Shown here one piece after another: positions 38,316-47,955 of a stretch of DNA of 64,000 nt. This DNA comes from Bacillus sp. SD075 (lineage in GTDB: Bacteria > Bacillota > Bacilli > Bacillales > DSM-1321): the NCBI RefSeq assembly GCF_017355165.1, contig NZ_JADILK010000023.1, positions 1 to 64,000 of the forward strand, written 5' to 3'. Position numbers and translations under genes: made by a program. Position 1 is the stretch's first letter, and each line of letters begins with the position of its first letter. The notes under the pieces are model-generated. The model searched no databases, was not told the DNA's origin, and was given only the letters and a program-made list of their open reading frames with translations.

Positions 38316-38337
38316 CAAATTGTAAGCCATAAAAAAA

Positions 38338-38418
38338 CTGCAGTTCAACTCGCTTTTTTTTGAGTTTGTCTACAGTCTAAAGTCTAAAGGGATGTCGACA
38401 AGTCGACACCCCTTTTTT
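38338..38418. terminator. Two hairpins between the convergent importer and nagE genes
   Basis: First an imperfect stem, CTGCAGTTCAACTC against GAGTTTGTCTACAG. Then AGGG-TGTCGAC against GTCGACA-CCCCT, followed by TTTTTTT on the plus strand. The second is a good terminator for the importer operon and could also serve nagE. Confidence 0.7.
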
Positions 38419-38425
38419 TACAGAT

Positions 38426-40336
38426 TTATAGTTTTTCCAACTGGATGATATCCGCTGTATTTTGTTGCTGCATCCCTGGCTTTTGCAATTTCACTGCCGT
38501 TCCTTCAGGTAAGTTAGTGAATATAATAGGAGTAATCGTTGATGGTGCATTCCGTTTTATAAAATCTAAATCAATTTCCAAAAGAGGTGTTCCTTTTGTT
38601 ATCCTTTGACCTTCTTGCACAAGAGATGTAAACCCTTCTCCATTTAATTTAACTGTATCCAAGCCAACGTGGATCAGAATTTCCAGGCCATTATCCATTT
38701 TCAATCCCAGTGCATGATTTGTCGGGAAGATACTTAGGACTTCCCCATCGATTGGGGATACTAGTTTTCCGTTGACTGGCTCGATAGCAAAGCCATCCCC
38801 CATCATTTTCATAGCAAACACTTGATCGGGAACTTGTTCGATCGGTAAAACGTTTCCTTCAATTGGAAGGACAAAGTCATTTACACCTAAATCTTGATTT
38901 TCTTCCATTCTATCCTCTGCCACTTGTGCAGATGGACTTGTTTTTACTTGGCTTGGGTCAACGCCATTCTTGATAAGTTGTTTCATCGCATTTGCAACGA
39001 ATTCAACATTCGTTCCAACAATGACCTGCACACTCGATTTATTTAACTTCATGACACCGCGCGCACCATGCCTTTTTAAGGCTGCTTCATTCACATCTCC
39101 TGAATCGGCCACTTGTAAACGTAAGCGTGTTGCACAGTTATCAATTAGCATTATATTCTCTCTGCCGCCAAGATCTTGAATGAACAGCGATCCCATATCG
39201 GTATATTTATCCCCTGTTTTCACAATAGTTTCTTCTTCCACAACTTCTTCATCGTCTTCACGGCCAGGTGTTTTTAAATCCATGATCTTGATGACAAAAT
39301 AGAAAATCACGAAGTAAACGGCCGCGTATACTAAGCCAATCGGTATTAACCATAGTGGTTTTTGCGCTATACCAAAGTTCAAGAAATAATCAATGGCTCC
39401 TGCGGAGAATCCAAAACCATGATGGATGTCCAATATGACGGCCAATGCCAGAGAAACCCCGGTTAAAAGGGCATGTATTACATATAACACCGGTGCGATG
39501 AACATGAACAGAAATTCAATGGGTTCAGTGATTCCTGTAAGGAAAGAAGTGAAAGCTAACCCAACAAGCATCCCCGTCACCAATTTGCGTTTCTCTTTCT
39601 TAGCAGCTGCAATCATCGCTAATGCTGCAGCTGGAAGGCCGAACATCATGATCGGGAAAAAGCCGGTCATGAATGGCCCCGCAGTCGGGTCCCCTGCGAA
39701 GAAACGATTTATATCACCTGTCGCTCCATTGTATTCACCAAAAACGAACCAAACCATACTATTCAAGACATGATGCAATCCTACCGGAAGCAATAAGCGA
39801 TTCAATACGCCGAATACGCCGGCACCCAATGCCCCTGCACCTGTAATCCAGTCGCCGACACTATTAATTACATCTTGAATCGGCGGCCAAACAAAACCGA
39901 ATATTCCCGCAAGTATGATCATCATAAGCGAAGTGATGATCGGGACAAATCGTTTCCCTGAAAAGAATCCAAGCCATTCGGGGAGTCTAATGTCGGAGTA
40001 TCTATTATACAGAAGAGCTGCAACTATACCCGATATAATACCGCCTAAAACAGCCATGTTGATATCTTTATTAATCGCTTGTGTACCATTCGTTAAAACA
40101 AAGTAACCAACAAGACCTGCTAATGCCGCTGCACCGCTTCCATCTTTAGATAATCCAATCGCTATACCTAAAGCGAACAATATGGCAAGGTTATCAAAAA
40201 TCGCTTGTCCCGAGGCAGCCATAAAGGGAATATCAAGTAAATCCGGTTGCCCTAAACGAAGCAATAAAGCCGCTGCTGGCAAAACGGCAATCGGTAACAT
40301 TAAAGCTTTCCCAATCTTTTGTAAAAAATTTAACAT
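38426..40336 (-). CDS. nagE: PTS N-acetylglucosamine-specific EIICBA component
   Basis: About 636 residues that import and phosphorylate N-acetylglucosamine. Ten or so membrane helices of the EIIC domain cover about 1-355, with the GITEPIEFLF signature. EIIB carries the phospho-cysteine in IDNCATRLRL (about 405). A C-terminal EIIA domain has the phospho-histidine in ILIHVGLDTV. Bacillus subtilis NagP lacks the EIIA part, so this is the three-domain form. The ATG at 40336 is preferred: GGGAGA lies 8 nt upstream, whereas an ATG three codons earlier overlaps it. It diverges from nagAB; NagR-like and cre-like sites lie between. Confidence 0.93.
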   Translation of the reverse strand: MLNFLQKIGKALMLPIAVLPAAALLLRLGQPDLLDIPFMAASGQAIFDNLAILFALGIAIGLSKDGSGAAALAGLVGYFVLTNGTQAINKDINMAVLGGIISGIVAALLYNRYSDIRLPEWLGFFSGKRFVPIITSLMMIILAGIFGFVWPPIQDVINSVGDWITGAGALGAGVFGVLNRLLLPVGLHHVLNSMVWFVFGEYNGATGDINRFFAGDPTAGPFMTGFFPIMMFGLPAAALAMIAAAKKEKRKLVTGMLVGLAFTSFLTGITEPIEFLFMFIAPVLYVIHALLTGVSLALAVILDIHHGFGFSAGAIDYFLNFGIAQKPLWLIPIGLVYAAVYFVIFYFVIKIMDLKTPGREDDEEVVEEETIVKTGDKYTDMGSLFIQDLGGRENIMLIDNCATRLRLQVADSGDVNEAALKRHGARGVMKLNKSSVQVIVGTNVEFVANAMKQLIKNGVDPSQVKTSPSAQVAEDRMEENQDLGVNDFVLPIEGNVLPIEQVPDQVFAMKMMGDGFAIEPVNGKLVSPIDGEVLSIFPTNHALGLKMDNGLEILIHVGLDTVKLNGEGFTSLVQEGQRITKGTPLLEIDLDFIKRNAPSTITPIIFTNLPEGTAVKLQKPGMQQQNTADIIQLEKL

Positions 40337-40391
40337 CGAACTCATCTCCCTTGTTCCTAACTTCTTTTAATTCAGCAGAACGAAAAGACGT

Positions 40392-40405
40392 ATAAAGCGT
40401 TTTCA
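40392..40405. promoter_or_regulatory. cre-like site (CcpA) upstream of nagE
   Basis: ATAAAGCGTTTTCA matches the cre consensus TGWAANCGNTNWCA at 12 of 14 positions. It lies in the nagE leader, where CcpA binding would block transcription. Confidence 0.55.
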
Positions 40406-40457
40406 TTTTATCAATATAATAACTTTTCTTTGGCTTATACTAGCACAGAAAACATAT

Positions 40458-40475
40458 AGATGTCTATACCAATTC
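40458..40475. promoter_or_regulatory. NagR-like operator on the nagE side
   Basis: The minus strand reads AATTGGTATAGACATCT, close to the NagR/YvoA operators of Bacillus (TGGTnTAGACA core). It probably overlaps the -35 region of nagE. Confidence 0.7.
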
Positions 40476-40541
40476 ACTTGAAAATCTACTCTATTCTTCG
40501 AAAATAAAGCAAATAGGTCTTTTTTATTCTTAATACCCCTT

Positions 40542-40578
40542 AACTGGTCTAGACAACTTTTAATAAAAACGATAAAAT
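40542..40578 (+). promoter_or_regulatory. nagAB promoter with NagR-like operator over the -35
   Basis: AACTGGTCTAGACAACTT (40542-40559) shares the TGGTnTAGACA core with the nagE-side site and is itself near-palindromic. TAGACA (40550-40555), 17-bp spacer, TAAAAT (40573-40578) form the promoter, so NagR binding would occlude the -35. Confidence 0.75.
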
Positions 40579-40647
40579 GAGGGCAAAATATATGAGACCA
40601 TTTCATGACTCATTCATTAAGTTTTACTTTCATAAAGGAGATTATGT

Positions 40648-41829
40648 ATGAAAACATTCATTATTAATAATCTAATAGTTCATGGAGAAAAGGAAACATA
40701 CAAAAATGGATATATTAAAGTCGTGGATGGAAAAATTGCCGAAATTGGTCCTGCCAGCCAATACAAACAGGATGATGATGCCAAGGTAATTACTCTTTCA
40801 CCGGATTATCAGGTAATTCCCGGTGCCATCGACATTCATATCCACGGAGTATCCAATTCCGATGCAATGGATGCCACACATGAAGCATTATCCACAATGG
40901 CAGAGACTCTTCCAAAGGAAGGAACCACCAGCTTTCTGGCCACTACAATGACTCAATCTACCGAAGCCATTGAATCAGCACTTCTTAATGCTGGTAAATA
41001 TATCAAAAATCAAACTCAAGCAACCGCCGAAATAGTTGGGATCCATTTAGAAGGTCCTTTCATTTCACCTGCCCGTAAAGGAGCACAGCCTGAGGAGTAT
41101 ATCGTTGATCCTGATGTCACTCTATTTAAAAGGTGGCAGGTAATGGCCGAAAATCAAATCAAGCTTGTTACGCTTGCTCCTGAACAACCAAACGGATTAG
41201 ATCTTGCCGCTCACTTAAGGGAAACTGGCGTCGTCGCTTCCATTGGACATTCAGATGCAACATATGACCAGATAGATGAAGCTATACAGGCAGGGACTAC
41301 CCACGTTACACATCTTTATAATGGTATGCGTGGACTCCATCACCGCGAACCTGGTGTTTTGGGAGCTGCTTATCTTCGAGACGAGCTATATGTTGAACTT
41401 ATTGCTGACGGCATTCACTGCAGGCCGGAAATGGTGAAGCTGGCATATAACCAGATTACCAGTGAACGCATGATCTTGATTACGGACTCGCTTCGTGCCA
41501 AATGGCTTGAAAAGGGAACCTATGATTTAGGTGGTCAGCCTGTGTATGTTAACGAAACGAAAGCAACGCTTTCAAACGGTACACTAGCAGGCAGTATATT
41601 GAAGATGAATGATGCCATCAAGAACACATTAGAGTATACCGATTGTTCCATGACTGACATTATAAAAATGACAGCAGAAAACCCTGCCAAACAGCTTCGG
41701 GTATTTGACAGAAAAGGAAGCATCCAGGTCGGCAAAGACGCCGATCTTGTAATATTGAATGACTGCCTGGACGTTGAAATGACGTTCTGCAGAGGAAATT
41801 TAGCTTTTAAAAAGGAGAATGTATCATGA
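40648..41829 (+). CDS. nagA: N-acetylglucosamine-6-phosphate deacetylase
   Basis: A 393-residue amidohydrolase that removes acetate from GlcNAc-6-phosphate, the NagE product. The metal motif HIH is at 64-66, HLEGPF gives the metal-binding Glu, GHSDATYD and THLYNGMRGLHHREPG contain further ligands and substrate contacts, and the catalytic Asp is in LITDSLRA. AAAGGAG ribosome binding site. Its end overlaps nagB by 4 nt (ATGA). Confidence 0.95.
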   Translation: MKTFIINNLIVHGEKETYKNGYIKVVDGKIAEIGPASQYKQDDDAKVITLSPDYQVIPGAIDIHIHGVSNSDAMDATHEALSTMAETLPKEGTTSFLATTMTQSTEAIESALLNAGKYIKNQTQATAEIVGIHLEGPFISPARKGAQPEEYIVDPDVTLFKRWQVMAENQIKLVTLAPEQPNGLDLAAHLRETGVVASIGHSDATYDQIDEAIQAGTTHVTHLYNGMRGLHHREPGVLGAAYLRDELYVELIADGIHCRPEMVKLAYNQITSERMILITDSLRAKWLEKGTYDLGGQPVYVNETKATLSNGTLAGSILKMNDAIKNTLEYTDCSMTDIIKMTAENPAKQLRVFDRKGSIQVGKDADLVILNDCLDVEMTFCRGNLAFKKENVS

Positions 41830-42560
41830 AAATCATACAAGTGCAGGACTATATGGAAATGAGCCGGACAGCTGCAGAAATGGTGATCGGAAAACTCAAA
41901 GCAAATTCAAATATCAAATTGGGCCTTGCAACAGGCGGTACCCCTAAAGGAATGTACGATAACTTGATTGATGATCACGTGCGTAATCATACTTCTTATG
42001 AAAATGTAACGTCTTTTAATCTTGATGAGTATATCGGATTAAAATCAAATGATCCAAACAGTTACCATTATTATATGGATGACTCCTTATTCACTCACAT
42101 CAATATAAATAAAGAGCGCACTCACCTACCAAACGGCACAGCCGATGACACCAACGGAGAATGTAAACGGTATGACGAAATGATTGATTCCGTGGGAGGG
42201 ATCGATCTTCAGATACTTGGTATAGGGCAAAATGGCCATATTGGTTTTAATGAACCTGGAACTTCCTTCACATCCGGTACACATGTCGTAACACTTGAAG
42301 ATTCAACGCGCCAAGCGAATGCTCGTTATTTCGATTCCATTGACGAAGTTCCTACACATGCCATTACGATGGGCATTTCAACAATCATGAAAAGCCAAGA
42401 AATTCTGCTGCTGATATCTGGTGATGAAAAAGCCGAAACCTTGAAGAAATTGATACACGGTGACATTTCCGAGGAATTCCCTGCATCTATCCTTAAAAAA
42501 CATAATAGTGTTACAATTATCGCAGACCAAAAAGCGTTATCCGGAGTGATAATACCCTAA
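41826..42560 (+). CDS. nagB: Glucosamine-6-phosphate deaminase
   Basis: 244 residues. Converts glucosamine-6-phosphate to fructose-6-phosphate and ammonia. Sugar-phosphate loop GLATGGTPKGMYD, catalytic Asp in FNLDEYIG, GQNGHIGFNEPG, and the lid/active His region. The start lies within the end of nagA, so the two are coupled. The short C-terminus fits the monomeric, non-allosteric Bacillus type. Confidence 0.95.
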   Translation: MKIIQVQDYMEMSRTAAEMVIGKLKANSNIKLGLATGGTPKGMYDNLIDDHVRNHTSYENVTSFNLDEYIGLKSNDPNSYHYYMDDSLFTHININKERTHLPNGTADDTNGECKRYDEMIDSVGGIDLQILGIGQNGHIGFNEPGTSFTSGTHVVTLEDSTRQANARYFDSIDEVPTHAITMGISTIMKSQEILLLISGDEKAETLKKLIHGDISEEFPASILKKHNSVTIIADQKALSGVIIP

Positions 42561-42575
42561 AAGGAGCGAAAGTCG

Positions 42576-43298
42576 ATGATTGATAAAAACTCACCTCTTC
42601 CGATTTATTTTCAAATCGAAGAACAAATAAAAAGACAAATAGAAAACGGTGAGTTCCAAGCGCACGATGCCCTTCCATCTGAACGTGAATATGCCGAGCA
42701 ATTCGAAATTAGCCGGATGACCGTCCGGCAAGCCATCAATAATTTGGTGAATGACGGATACTTATACCGTCAAAAAGGAAGGGGAACCTTTGTCGCCGAC
42801 AAGAAGTTGGAGCAGCAGCTCAATGGGTTGACCAGTTTTACCGAGGACATGAAAGCCAGGGGATTAAATCCAAGCAGTAAGCTGCTGAGCTTTGAAATCA
42901 TTCCGGCTGATAAGAAAATTGCCAGTGAATTGAACATTGCCCTTTATGCTCCCGTTTATGAAATAAAACGCATTCGTTTGGCTGATGATGTTCCAATGGC
43001 ACTCGAGACCGTGTACATGTCTGCCAATTTAATTAAAGGATTAACGGAAGAAATTATAAACCTTTCCCTTTACCAATATGTAGAGAATTACATTAAACTT
43101 AAAATAGACTATGCTACACAAACATTGGAATCATCGATTGCTTCTGAACTAGAAGTCACCCATTTAGCGATTCCAAAGCACTCACCCATACTATTTATTC
43201 AAAGGCATACGTTCCTAATAGATGGAACTCCCCTTGAATATGTTAAATCGGCTTATCGTGCGGACAGGTATAAGTTCACTATCACAATAAGCAGATAA
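42576..43298 (+). CDS. nagR: NagR, GntR/HutC-family repressor of GlcNAc utilisation
   Basis: 240 residues. The GntR winged helix is at about 8-72 (LPSEREYAEQFEISRMTVRQAI), then a UTRA effector domain that binds glucosamine-6-phosphate or GlcNAc-6-phosphate in Bacillus subtilis NagR (YvoA). Third gene of the nagABR operon, AAGGAG upstream. The two operators in the nagE-nagA gap are its likely targets. Confidence 0.93.
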   Translation: MIDKNSPLPIYFQIEEQIKRQIENGEFQAHDALPSEREYAEQFEISRMTVRQAINNLVNDGYLYRQKGRGTFVADKKLEQQLNGLTSFTEDMKARGLNPSSKLLSFEIIPADKKIASELNIALYAPVYEIKRIRLADDVPMALETVYMSANLIKGLTEEIINLSLYQYVENYIKLKIDYATQTLESSIASELEVTHLAIPKHSPILFIQRHTFLIDGTPLEYVKSAYRADRYKFTITISR

Positions 43299-43361
43299 AA
43301 TTTAATATTTTCATCACTATAGTCTTTTAATTGCCAAAGGTAATCGGAGGGTAACACATAT

Positions 43362-44084
43362 ATGAACTCATACTTTGAAGAAGTGCAGGCATTACTCACA
43401 CTTGTAAGAGAACAGGAAAAACAATCAATTAAGGAGTCTGTGGAACATATCTCAAAAGCAGTGATGTCAGATGGAATCATCCATCTATTCGGAAGCGGAC
43501 ACTCCCATATTTTGACGGAAGAGGTATTCTACCGGGCAGGTGGGTTAGCTGCCATTCGTCCCATTTTCGTTGAAGATTTGATGCTTTTTAAGGGAGCTTC
43601 AAGGTCTTCCCAACTTGAACGGCAAAATGACCTTTCAGAGAAATTCATGCATGATGAGAATATCCGTCCTGGTGATGTCTGTATCGTCATTTCATCATCC
43701 GGCGTAAATCCCGTTCCCATAGATGTCGCCACTATCGCAAAAGAAAAAGGGGCCTTCGTCATTGGACTAACATCACCGGAGTATGCCAAAAGCTGTCCTT
43801 CCAGGCATAAACAGAATCATTATCTCCACGACGTCGTTGATTTGGTCATAGACAATCATATTGCCAAAGGTGACACATTACTGAAGTCAAATAATATATC
43901 TTTCGGTTCTGGATCGACCGTGATCGGGGCCGTTCTCCTCAATATGATTTTTACACAAGTCATCCAAACGATTATTGAATCAGGGGCGACCCCTCCCGTA
44001 TTCCTAAGCAGTAATATCGAAGGGGCAGATGAACACAATCAAAAGATCATCGCGAAATATAAAACAAGAATCCCCCAATTATGA
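43362..44084 (+). CDS. SIS-domain sugar-phosphate-binding protein
   Basis: A 240-residue single SIS-domain protein of the group annotated as UPF0309/sugar isomerase domain. The phosphosugar loop is LFGSGHSHI and the second serine-rich loop is VISSSGVNP. No helix-turn-helix, so it is not an RpiR regulator. It follows nagR by 63 bp in the same direction and precedes a terminator, so it belongs to the GlcNAc operon. An isomerase or etherase activity on an amino-sugar phosphate is possible; MurQ-type etherases are longer. Confidence 0.82.
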   Translation: MNSYFEEVQALLTLVREQEKQSIKESVEHISKAVMSDGIIHLFGSGHSHILTEEVFYRAGGLAAIRPIFVEDLMLFKGASRSSQLERQNDLSEKFMHDENIRPGDVCIVISSSGVNPVPIDVATIAKEKGAFVIGLTSPEYAKSCPSRHKQNHYLHDVVDLVIDNHIAKGDTLLKSNNISFGSGSTVIGAVLLNMIFTQVIQTIIESGATPPVFLSSNIEGADEHNQKIIAKYKTRIPQL

Positions 44085-44150
44085 AACGGTTTAGCCAAAA
44101 AGGAATACATAGGCTTTTATGTTCCTCATAAAAGCAGTCACGATAAATAT

Positions 44151-44184
44151 TAAAGAAGGCATCCATTTCGGATGCCTTCTTTAA
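44151..44184. terminator. Bidirectional terminator
   Basis: TAAAGAAGGCATCC and GGATGCCTTCTTTA form a 14-bp stem between the convergent SIS and MMPL genes. Confidence 0.88.
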
Positions 44185-44202
44185 CTTAAGGGGTACTTCC
44201 TA

Positions 44203-47200
44203 TTACTCCTTATTTTTTAAAAACGGCCACCAATTCGCTTTTCCGAACGTCGCAACCATCACTGGAATAAACAATGGCAATATGACAAACGCATATAAAG
44301 CAAGTCCCACCAATATTAAAGTGGCTATTTCCAAGAGTGATAGAACTCCTGCTGGCATCATGGCCGCAAAGGTTCCGCCCAGAATGACGGCCGCCGAGAT
44401 GATCACCGTTCCCATTTTTCTCATGGAGAGTAACATCGCTTCCTTGACCGATTTATCTTTCCACTCGTTAAAGCGATCCATTAAGAATATGCTATAGTCT
44501 ATGCCAAGAGCAATCAAGATGACGAAAGCAAAGAAAGGAACGGCCCAGCCAATGCCGTCATAGCCGATAATATTAACAAAAATCAACTCTGTAATGGCTG
44601 CCGCTGTATAATAAGTCAAAACGAGCGACACAATCAAATAGACTGGCATGACCAGAGATCGCAGCATGAAAAAGAGAATGATTGCGATACCCGAAAGCAT
44701 CAAAACGACTGTCCGTGAGAAATCCTCCTCAGACATCGTGCCCAAGTCATGATGTGTACTTGTGATTCCCCCTATCGCCACCTGCGCATTTTCAAGCTTT
44801 GTATCTTTCGTTACTCTTTCAACGGTTGCCTCAATCGAATCGATTTGCTTGATTGCTTCATTGGAATATGGATTCTCCTTGAATACCACATCCATGGTCA
44901 TGATTTTACCATCTTCGGATAAGTACGCGTTCAATGCTTCCCCGAATTCCTCGCTTTCAACTACTTCTTTGGGAATGTACATGCCTGTTACCGTTTTATC
45001 CGTTTTTGCCAATCCTGATAAATACCCCTGTGCAGACGATAGACCATCATGGACTTCATTCAGACCATCTGCACTTTCATTTAAGCCATCTGTCAAATCA
45101 GTAAGTTGCCCCCCTAGGCTTGAAAAACCATTTAGGAGTTCTTGCTGCCCATTACTTAAGCTAGTAAGGCCTCCTTTAAATCCTGACAGATTATTTATGA
45201 CTTCACCCTGACCATTGGCCATGGTGCTTAGACCTTTTTGTAAGGTGTCAACACCTGAAATCAATTGGTTCAGGCCCTCCCCAAGAGAAGTTTGACCCTT
45301 TGTAATTTCTTCCATATTTTGATTGATTGTATTCAAACCGCCGGACACTGAACCAAGGTTCCTATTGAGTTCGGAAAGGCTTACTGCCATGGGCTCCAAA
45401 CCACCCTGGGCCCCTTGTACTGTTTGTTTGATCGTTTGAAAGGATTCATCCGCCTGTAATTCTGGATGATTGGCTTCCATTTGCTCAAAGGAAGGATTTA
45501 AACCAGCAAGACCTTGGGATACGCCCGTAAGGTTAGTTTGAATCTCTTTGTATCCGCCTGTGAGCTCACTTAACCCATTAGCTGATTGTTTATACCCTTC
45601 GAGGAGTTGTTCGCTTCCGGTGACGAGCTTCTCCAAGTTTGCCTTGACCTCATTCAATCCGGTTTTTATATCCCCAGTCCCTGAAGCCCCCTCGCGAATG
45701 CCTGCTTCAATGCTTGTTAACGCCATCTCCACCTGACCTACGCCGCTCTTTATTTCATTGGTCCCGGAAATGAGACCCCCTATTCCGTCCGTTGCCTGCT
45801 TCAAGCGCGGTCCTGAATCGGAAAGCTCACTGCCTGCCATTTTTAATCCATCACTGATTTGTTTAATGCCTTCATTTCCTTCCCCTATTCCCTTTTCCAA
45901 AGTTTCGGCTTGGTTGGAGACAAATAAGTCCTTAATGGGTTCACCTGTCGGACGGGTCATCGATCGAACTACATCGACTTCATCCACCTTGACGACTTCC
46001 TGACTGATTTTTTCAGCAAGTGCGATGTAATCTTCCGAATCCATACGTTCGTCATTTTTTATGACAATCTGTGTTGGCATGGATTGTCCCGGGCCAAATT
46101 CATCGGAAATGATATTAAATGCCATGATGGAAGGAACATCATCACCCGCTTCTTCAAGAGAGTTATAAGAAATCTTCCCATCATACATAAACAAAAAGGG
46201 AACACAGACGACTGCAACGATCATTAGCGCCAACAATGGGCGGTTCATGGAGAAGTTACCCAGAATTCCCCATAGTTTACTGTCACTATGCCTAAGCTTG
46301 CCTTTTGCCGGCCAGAATAGTTTCTTGCCAAGAACCGCCATGAAAAATGGAACGATTGTATAGAGGGCGATGATTAAAATGAAAACCCCTATGGCAACGG
46401 CAGCCGCAGATTGATAGAGCTTAAATGTGCTAAAACCAATTGCCGCAAAGCCAATCATTACGGTCAGCCCACTGAAGAAGACCGTCTTACCAGCGGTTCG
46501 GTATGTCTCCACGATGGCTTCAGGCAAGGACTCTTGTGACGATAGTTCCTCCTTGAAACGACTTAGCAGCAGGATGCAATAATCCGTCCCGATTCCAAAT
46601 AAAATGCCTACCAGGAATATTTGGGTGTAAGACGAAATCGGAAAGTCCCATTTATCCACCAGGAATGAGACGATGGATTGTGAACATAAATAAGTGAAGC
46701 CTACTGTTACTAACGGAATGACCGGTGTCACCACTGAACGGAAGACTATCAGCAATACAGCCAGAATGAAGACAAGCGTGATGCCTTCAGTTTTCTTCAG
46801 CCCCTCTTGGGAATTGGTATTAAGATCTTCATCGATCATCCAGCTGCTTGTGTAATAATGCTCGACATCCACTTTTTCCAACTCTTTATAAAGGGCATCG
46901 ATCACTTCCTTAGCTTCCCGGTCCCCCTTAACCATCGTGATGGATGTCAAAACGGTTGATTCATTCTCCGAGACCAACTGTTCCTTAAGCGAGGGCTCTT
47001 TAAAATGGGTCATGATCTCTTTGATGCCAAGCTCTGACTTATTCTTGTCAAGCTTTTGGATCGCTATCTCAATCTCTTTCAATTCTAAGGAAGACAACTT
47101 CTTATCACCGTGAAATACAAGAGCCACTTGTGACTCATCTTCGTTCTGGATCTCTTTCATTAGCTCATTGGCCATCCCAGATGAATACTCTGCCGGTACA

Positions 47201-47319
47201 TCCAGCTGTCCCTTATTCCGGACAAGGTCCGCCATATTAGGTGCCGCGAACAATAAACCTGCCGTAATTGCAAACCAAGCGATAATGACCAGCCATCTTC
47301 CCTTTATGACCCCCCTCAT
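44203..47319 (-). CDS. MMPL/RND-family exporter with long extracytoplasmic helical insert
   Basis: A 1038-residue transporter with the two-fold RND layout: one helix at the N-terminus, then a six-helix bundle at about 170-360, and a second bundle in the last 190 residues. Each bundle has the characteristic GIGTDYCILLLSRF or ALGIDYSIFLMDRF motif with the proton-relay Asp. Between them lie about 270 residues of repeated LxxG-type helical segments like those of YhgE/Pip proteins. Such proteins export lipids or hydrophobic compounds. ATG abuts the stop of the upstream MarR gene, so it is in its operon and probably repressed by it. Substrate unknown. Confidence 0.88.
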   Translation of the reverse strand: MRGVIKGRWLVIIAWFAITAGLLFAAPNMADLVRNKGQLDVPAEYSSGMANELMKEIQNEDESQVALVFHGDKKLSSLELKEIEIAIQKLDKNKSELGIKEIMTHFKEPSLKEQLVSENESTVLTSITMVKGDREAKEVIDALYKELEKVDVEHYYTSSWMIDEDLNTNSQEGLKKTEGITLVFILAVLLIVFRSVVTPVIPLVTVGFTYLCSQSIVSFLVDKWDFPISSYTQIFLVGILFGIGTDYCILLLSRFKEELSSQESLPEAIVETYRTAGKTVFFSGLTVMIGFAAIGFSTFKLYQSAAAVAIGVFILIIALYTIVPFFMAVLGKKLFWPAKGKLRHSDSKLWGILGNFSMNRPLLALMIVAVVCVPFLFMYDGKISYNSLEEAGDDVPSIMAFNIISDEFGPGQSMPTQIVIKNDERMDSEDYIALAEKISQEVVKVDEVDVVRSMTRPTGEPIKDLFVSNQAETLEKGIGEGNEGIKQISDGLKMAGSELSDSGPRLKQATDGIGGLISGTNEIKSGVGQVEMALTSIEAGIREGASGTGDIKTGLNEVKANLEKLVTGSEQLLEGYKQSANGLSELTGGYKEIQTNLTGVSQGLAGLNPSFEQMEANHPELQADESFQTIKQTVQGAQGGLEPMAVSLSELNRNLGSVSGGLNTINQNMEEITKGQTSLGEGLNQLISGVDTLQKGLSTMANGQGEVINNLSGFKGGLTSLSNGQQELLNGFSSLGGQLTDLTDGLNESADGLNEVHDGLSSAQGYLSGLAKTDKTVTGMYIPKEVVESEEFGEALNAYLSEDGKIMTMDVVFKENPYSNEAIKQIDSIEATVERVTKDTKLENAQVAIGGITSTHHDLGTMSEEDFSRTVVLMLSGIAIILFFMLRSLVMPVYLIVSLVLTYYTAAAITELIFVNIIGYDGIGWAVPFFAFVILIALGIDYSIFLMDRFNEWKDKSVKEAMLLSMRKMGTVIISAAVILGGTFAAMMPAGVLSLLEIATLILVGLALYAFVILPLFIPVMVATFGKANWWPFLKNKE

Positions 47320-47784
47320 TTATATTTCCTCCCTTCCCTCATTCTTCATTTGAATGAAAATTTGTGAAAGCCTCTCATATGTATCAAGGAATTTAACAAT
47401 CTCTTCATAATCGAATTTCGTCATGACGCTCTCTACCAATTTATGAATCTTATTTTCCGTTTCCTGCAACAATGCTTCCCCCTCTATGGAAAGCTTCAAG
47501 TGAAAGACCCTTCGGTCAACCAGGTCCTGCTCCCGTTCTATCAATCCTTTGCCCTCCAGCCTGTTGATGTTGGACGTGACGGCACTCTTATTAATATAAA
47601 AGGCATCACTTATTTCCGTCGATGTACACAACCGCTGTTGTTGAATGAACCGTAAGGTATAGTATTGTTCGTTCGTCAGCACATTACAAATCTGATCTTT
47701 TATTAAAAGCTCCCCCATCTTATTGACATAGAAGGAAACCTTCATATATCGATCAATCAATCCAGAAACTTTTTCATTAGCCAT
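47320..47784 (-). CDS. MarR family transcriptional regulator of the MMPL operon
   Basis: 154 residues from the ATG at 47784 with GGGAGG 7 nt upstream; the frame extends 11 codons further without a binding site. The winged helix reads STEISDAFYINKSAVTSNINRLEGKGL with a wing DLVDRRVFHL. Directly followed by the MMPL exporter. An inverted repeat at 47806-47824 covers its leader, consistent with autorepression. Confidence 0.87.
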   Translation of the reverse strand: MANEKVSGLIDRYMKVSFYVNKMGELLIKDQICNVLTNEQYYTLRFIQQQRLCTSTEISDAFYINKSAVTSNINRLEGKGLIEREQDLVDRRVFHLKLSIEGEALLQETENKIHKLVESVMTKFDYEEIVKFLDTYERLSQIFIQMKNEGREEI

Positions 47785-47805
47785 CGTTGCACCTCCCAAA
47801 AAAAG

Positions 47806-47824
47806 TAGTTCAGTCATTTAACTA
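47806..47824. promoter_or_regulatory. Inverted repeat, candidate operator for the MarR/MMPL operon
   Basis: TAGTT and AACTA arms with 9 nt between them, 22 bp upstream of the MarR start. Short arms, so moderate support only. Confidence 0.4.
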
Positions 47825-47883
47825 TATGTAGATTACTATTGTTCTATTTATTATGTCAATCCCCCGACAGTTTATTATTTCCA

Positions 47884-47909
47884 GTTTAACTTATGGTAAA
47901 TAAGGGAAA
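47884..47909 (+). promoter_or_regulatory. Sigma-B-like promoter of the YtxH-family gene
   Basis: GTTTAA, a 14-bp spacer and GGGAAA match the sigma-B pattern GTTTAA-N12-15-GGGTAT with two mismatches in the last three bases of the -10. It lies 47 bp before the gene start. Confidence 0.6.
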
Positions 47910-47955
47910 ACCCAAAGTAAGCAAACAATCTACTATTCTAAAGGAGGAAATATAA

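Noticed and set aside
40403-40606. 67-residue minus-strand frame in the nagE-nagA gap
   Set aside because: It covers the promoter, cre and NagR sites and has no credible start signal.
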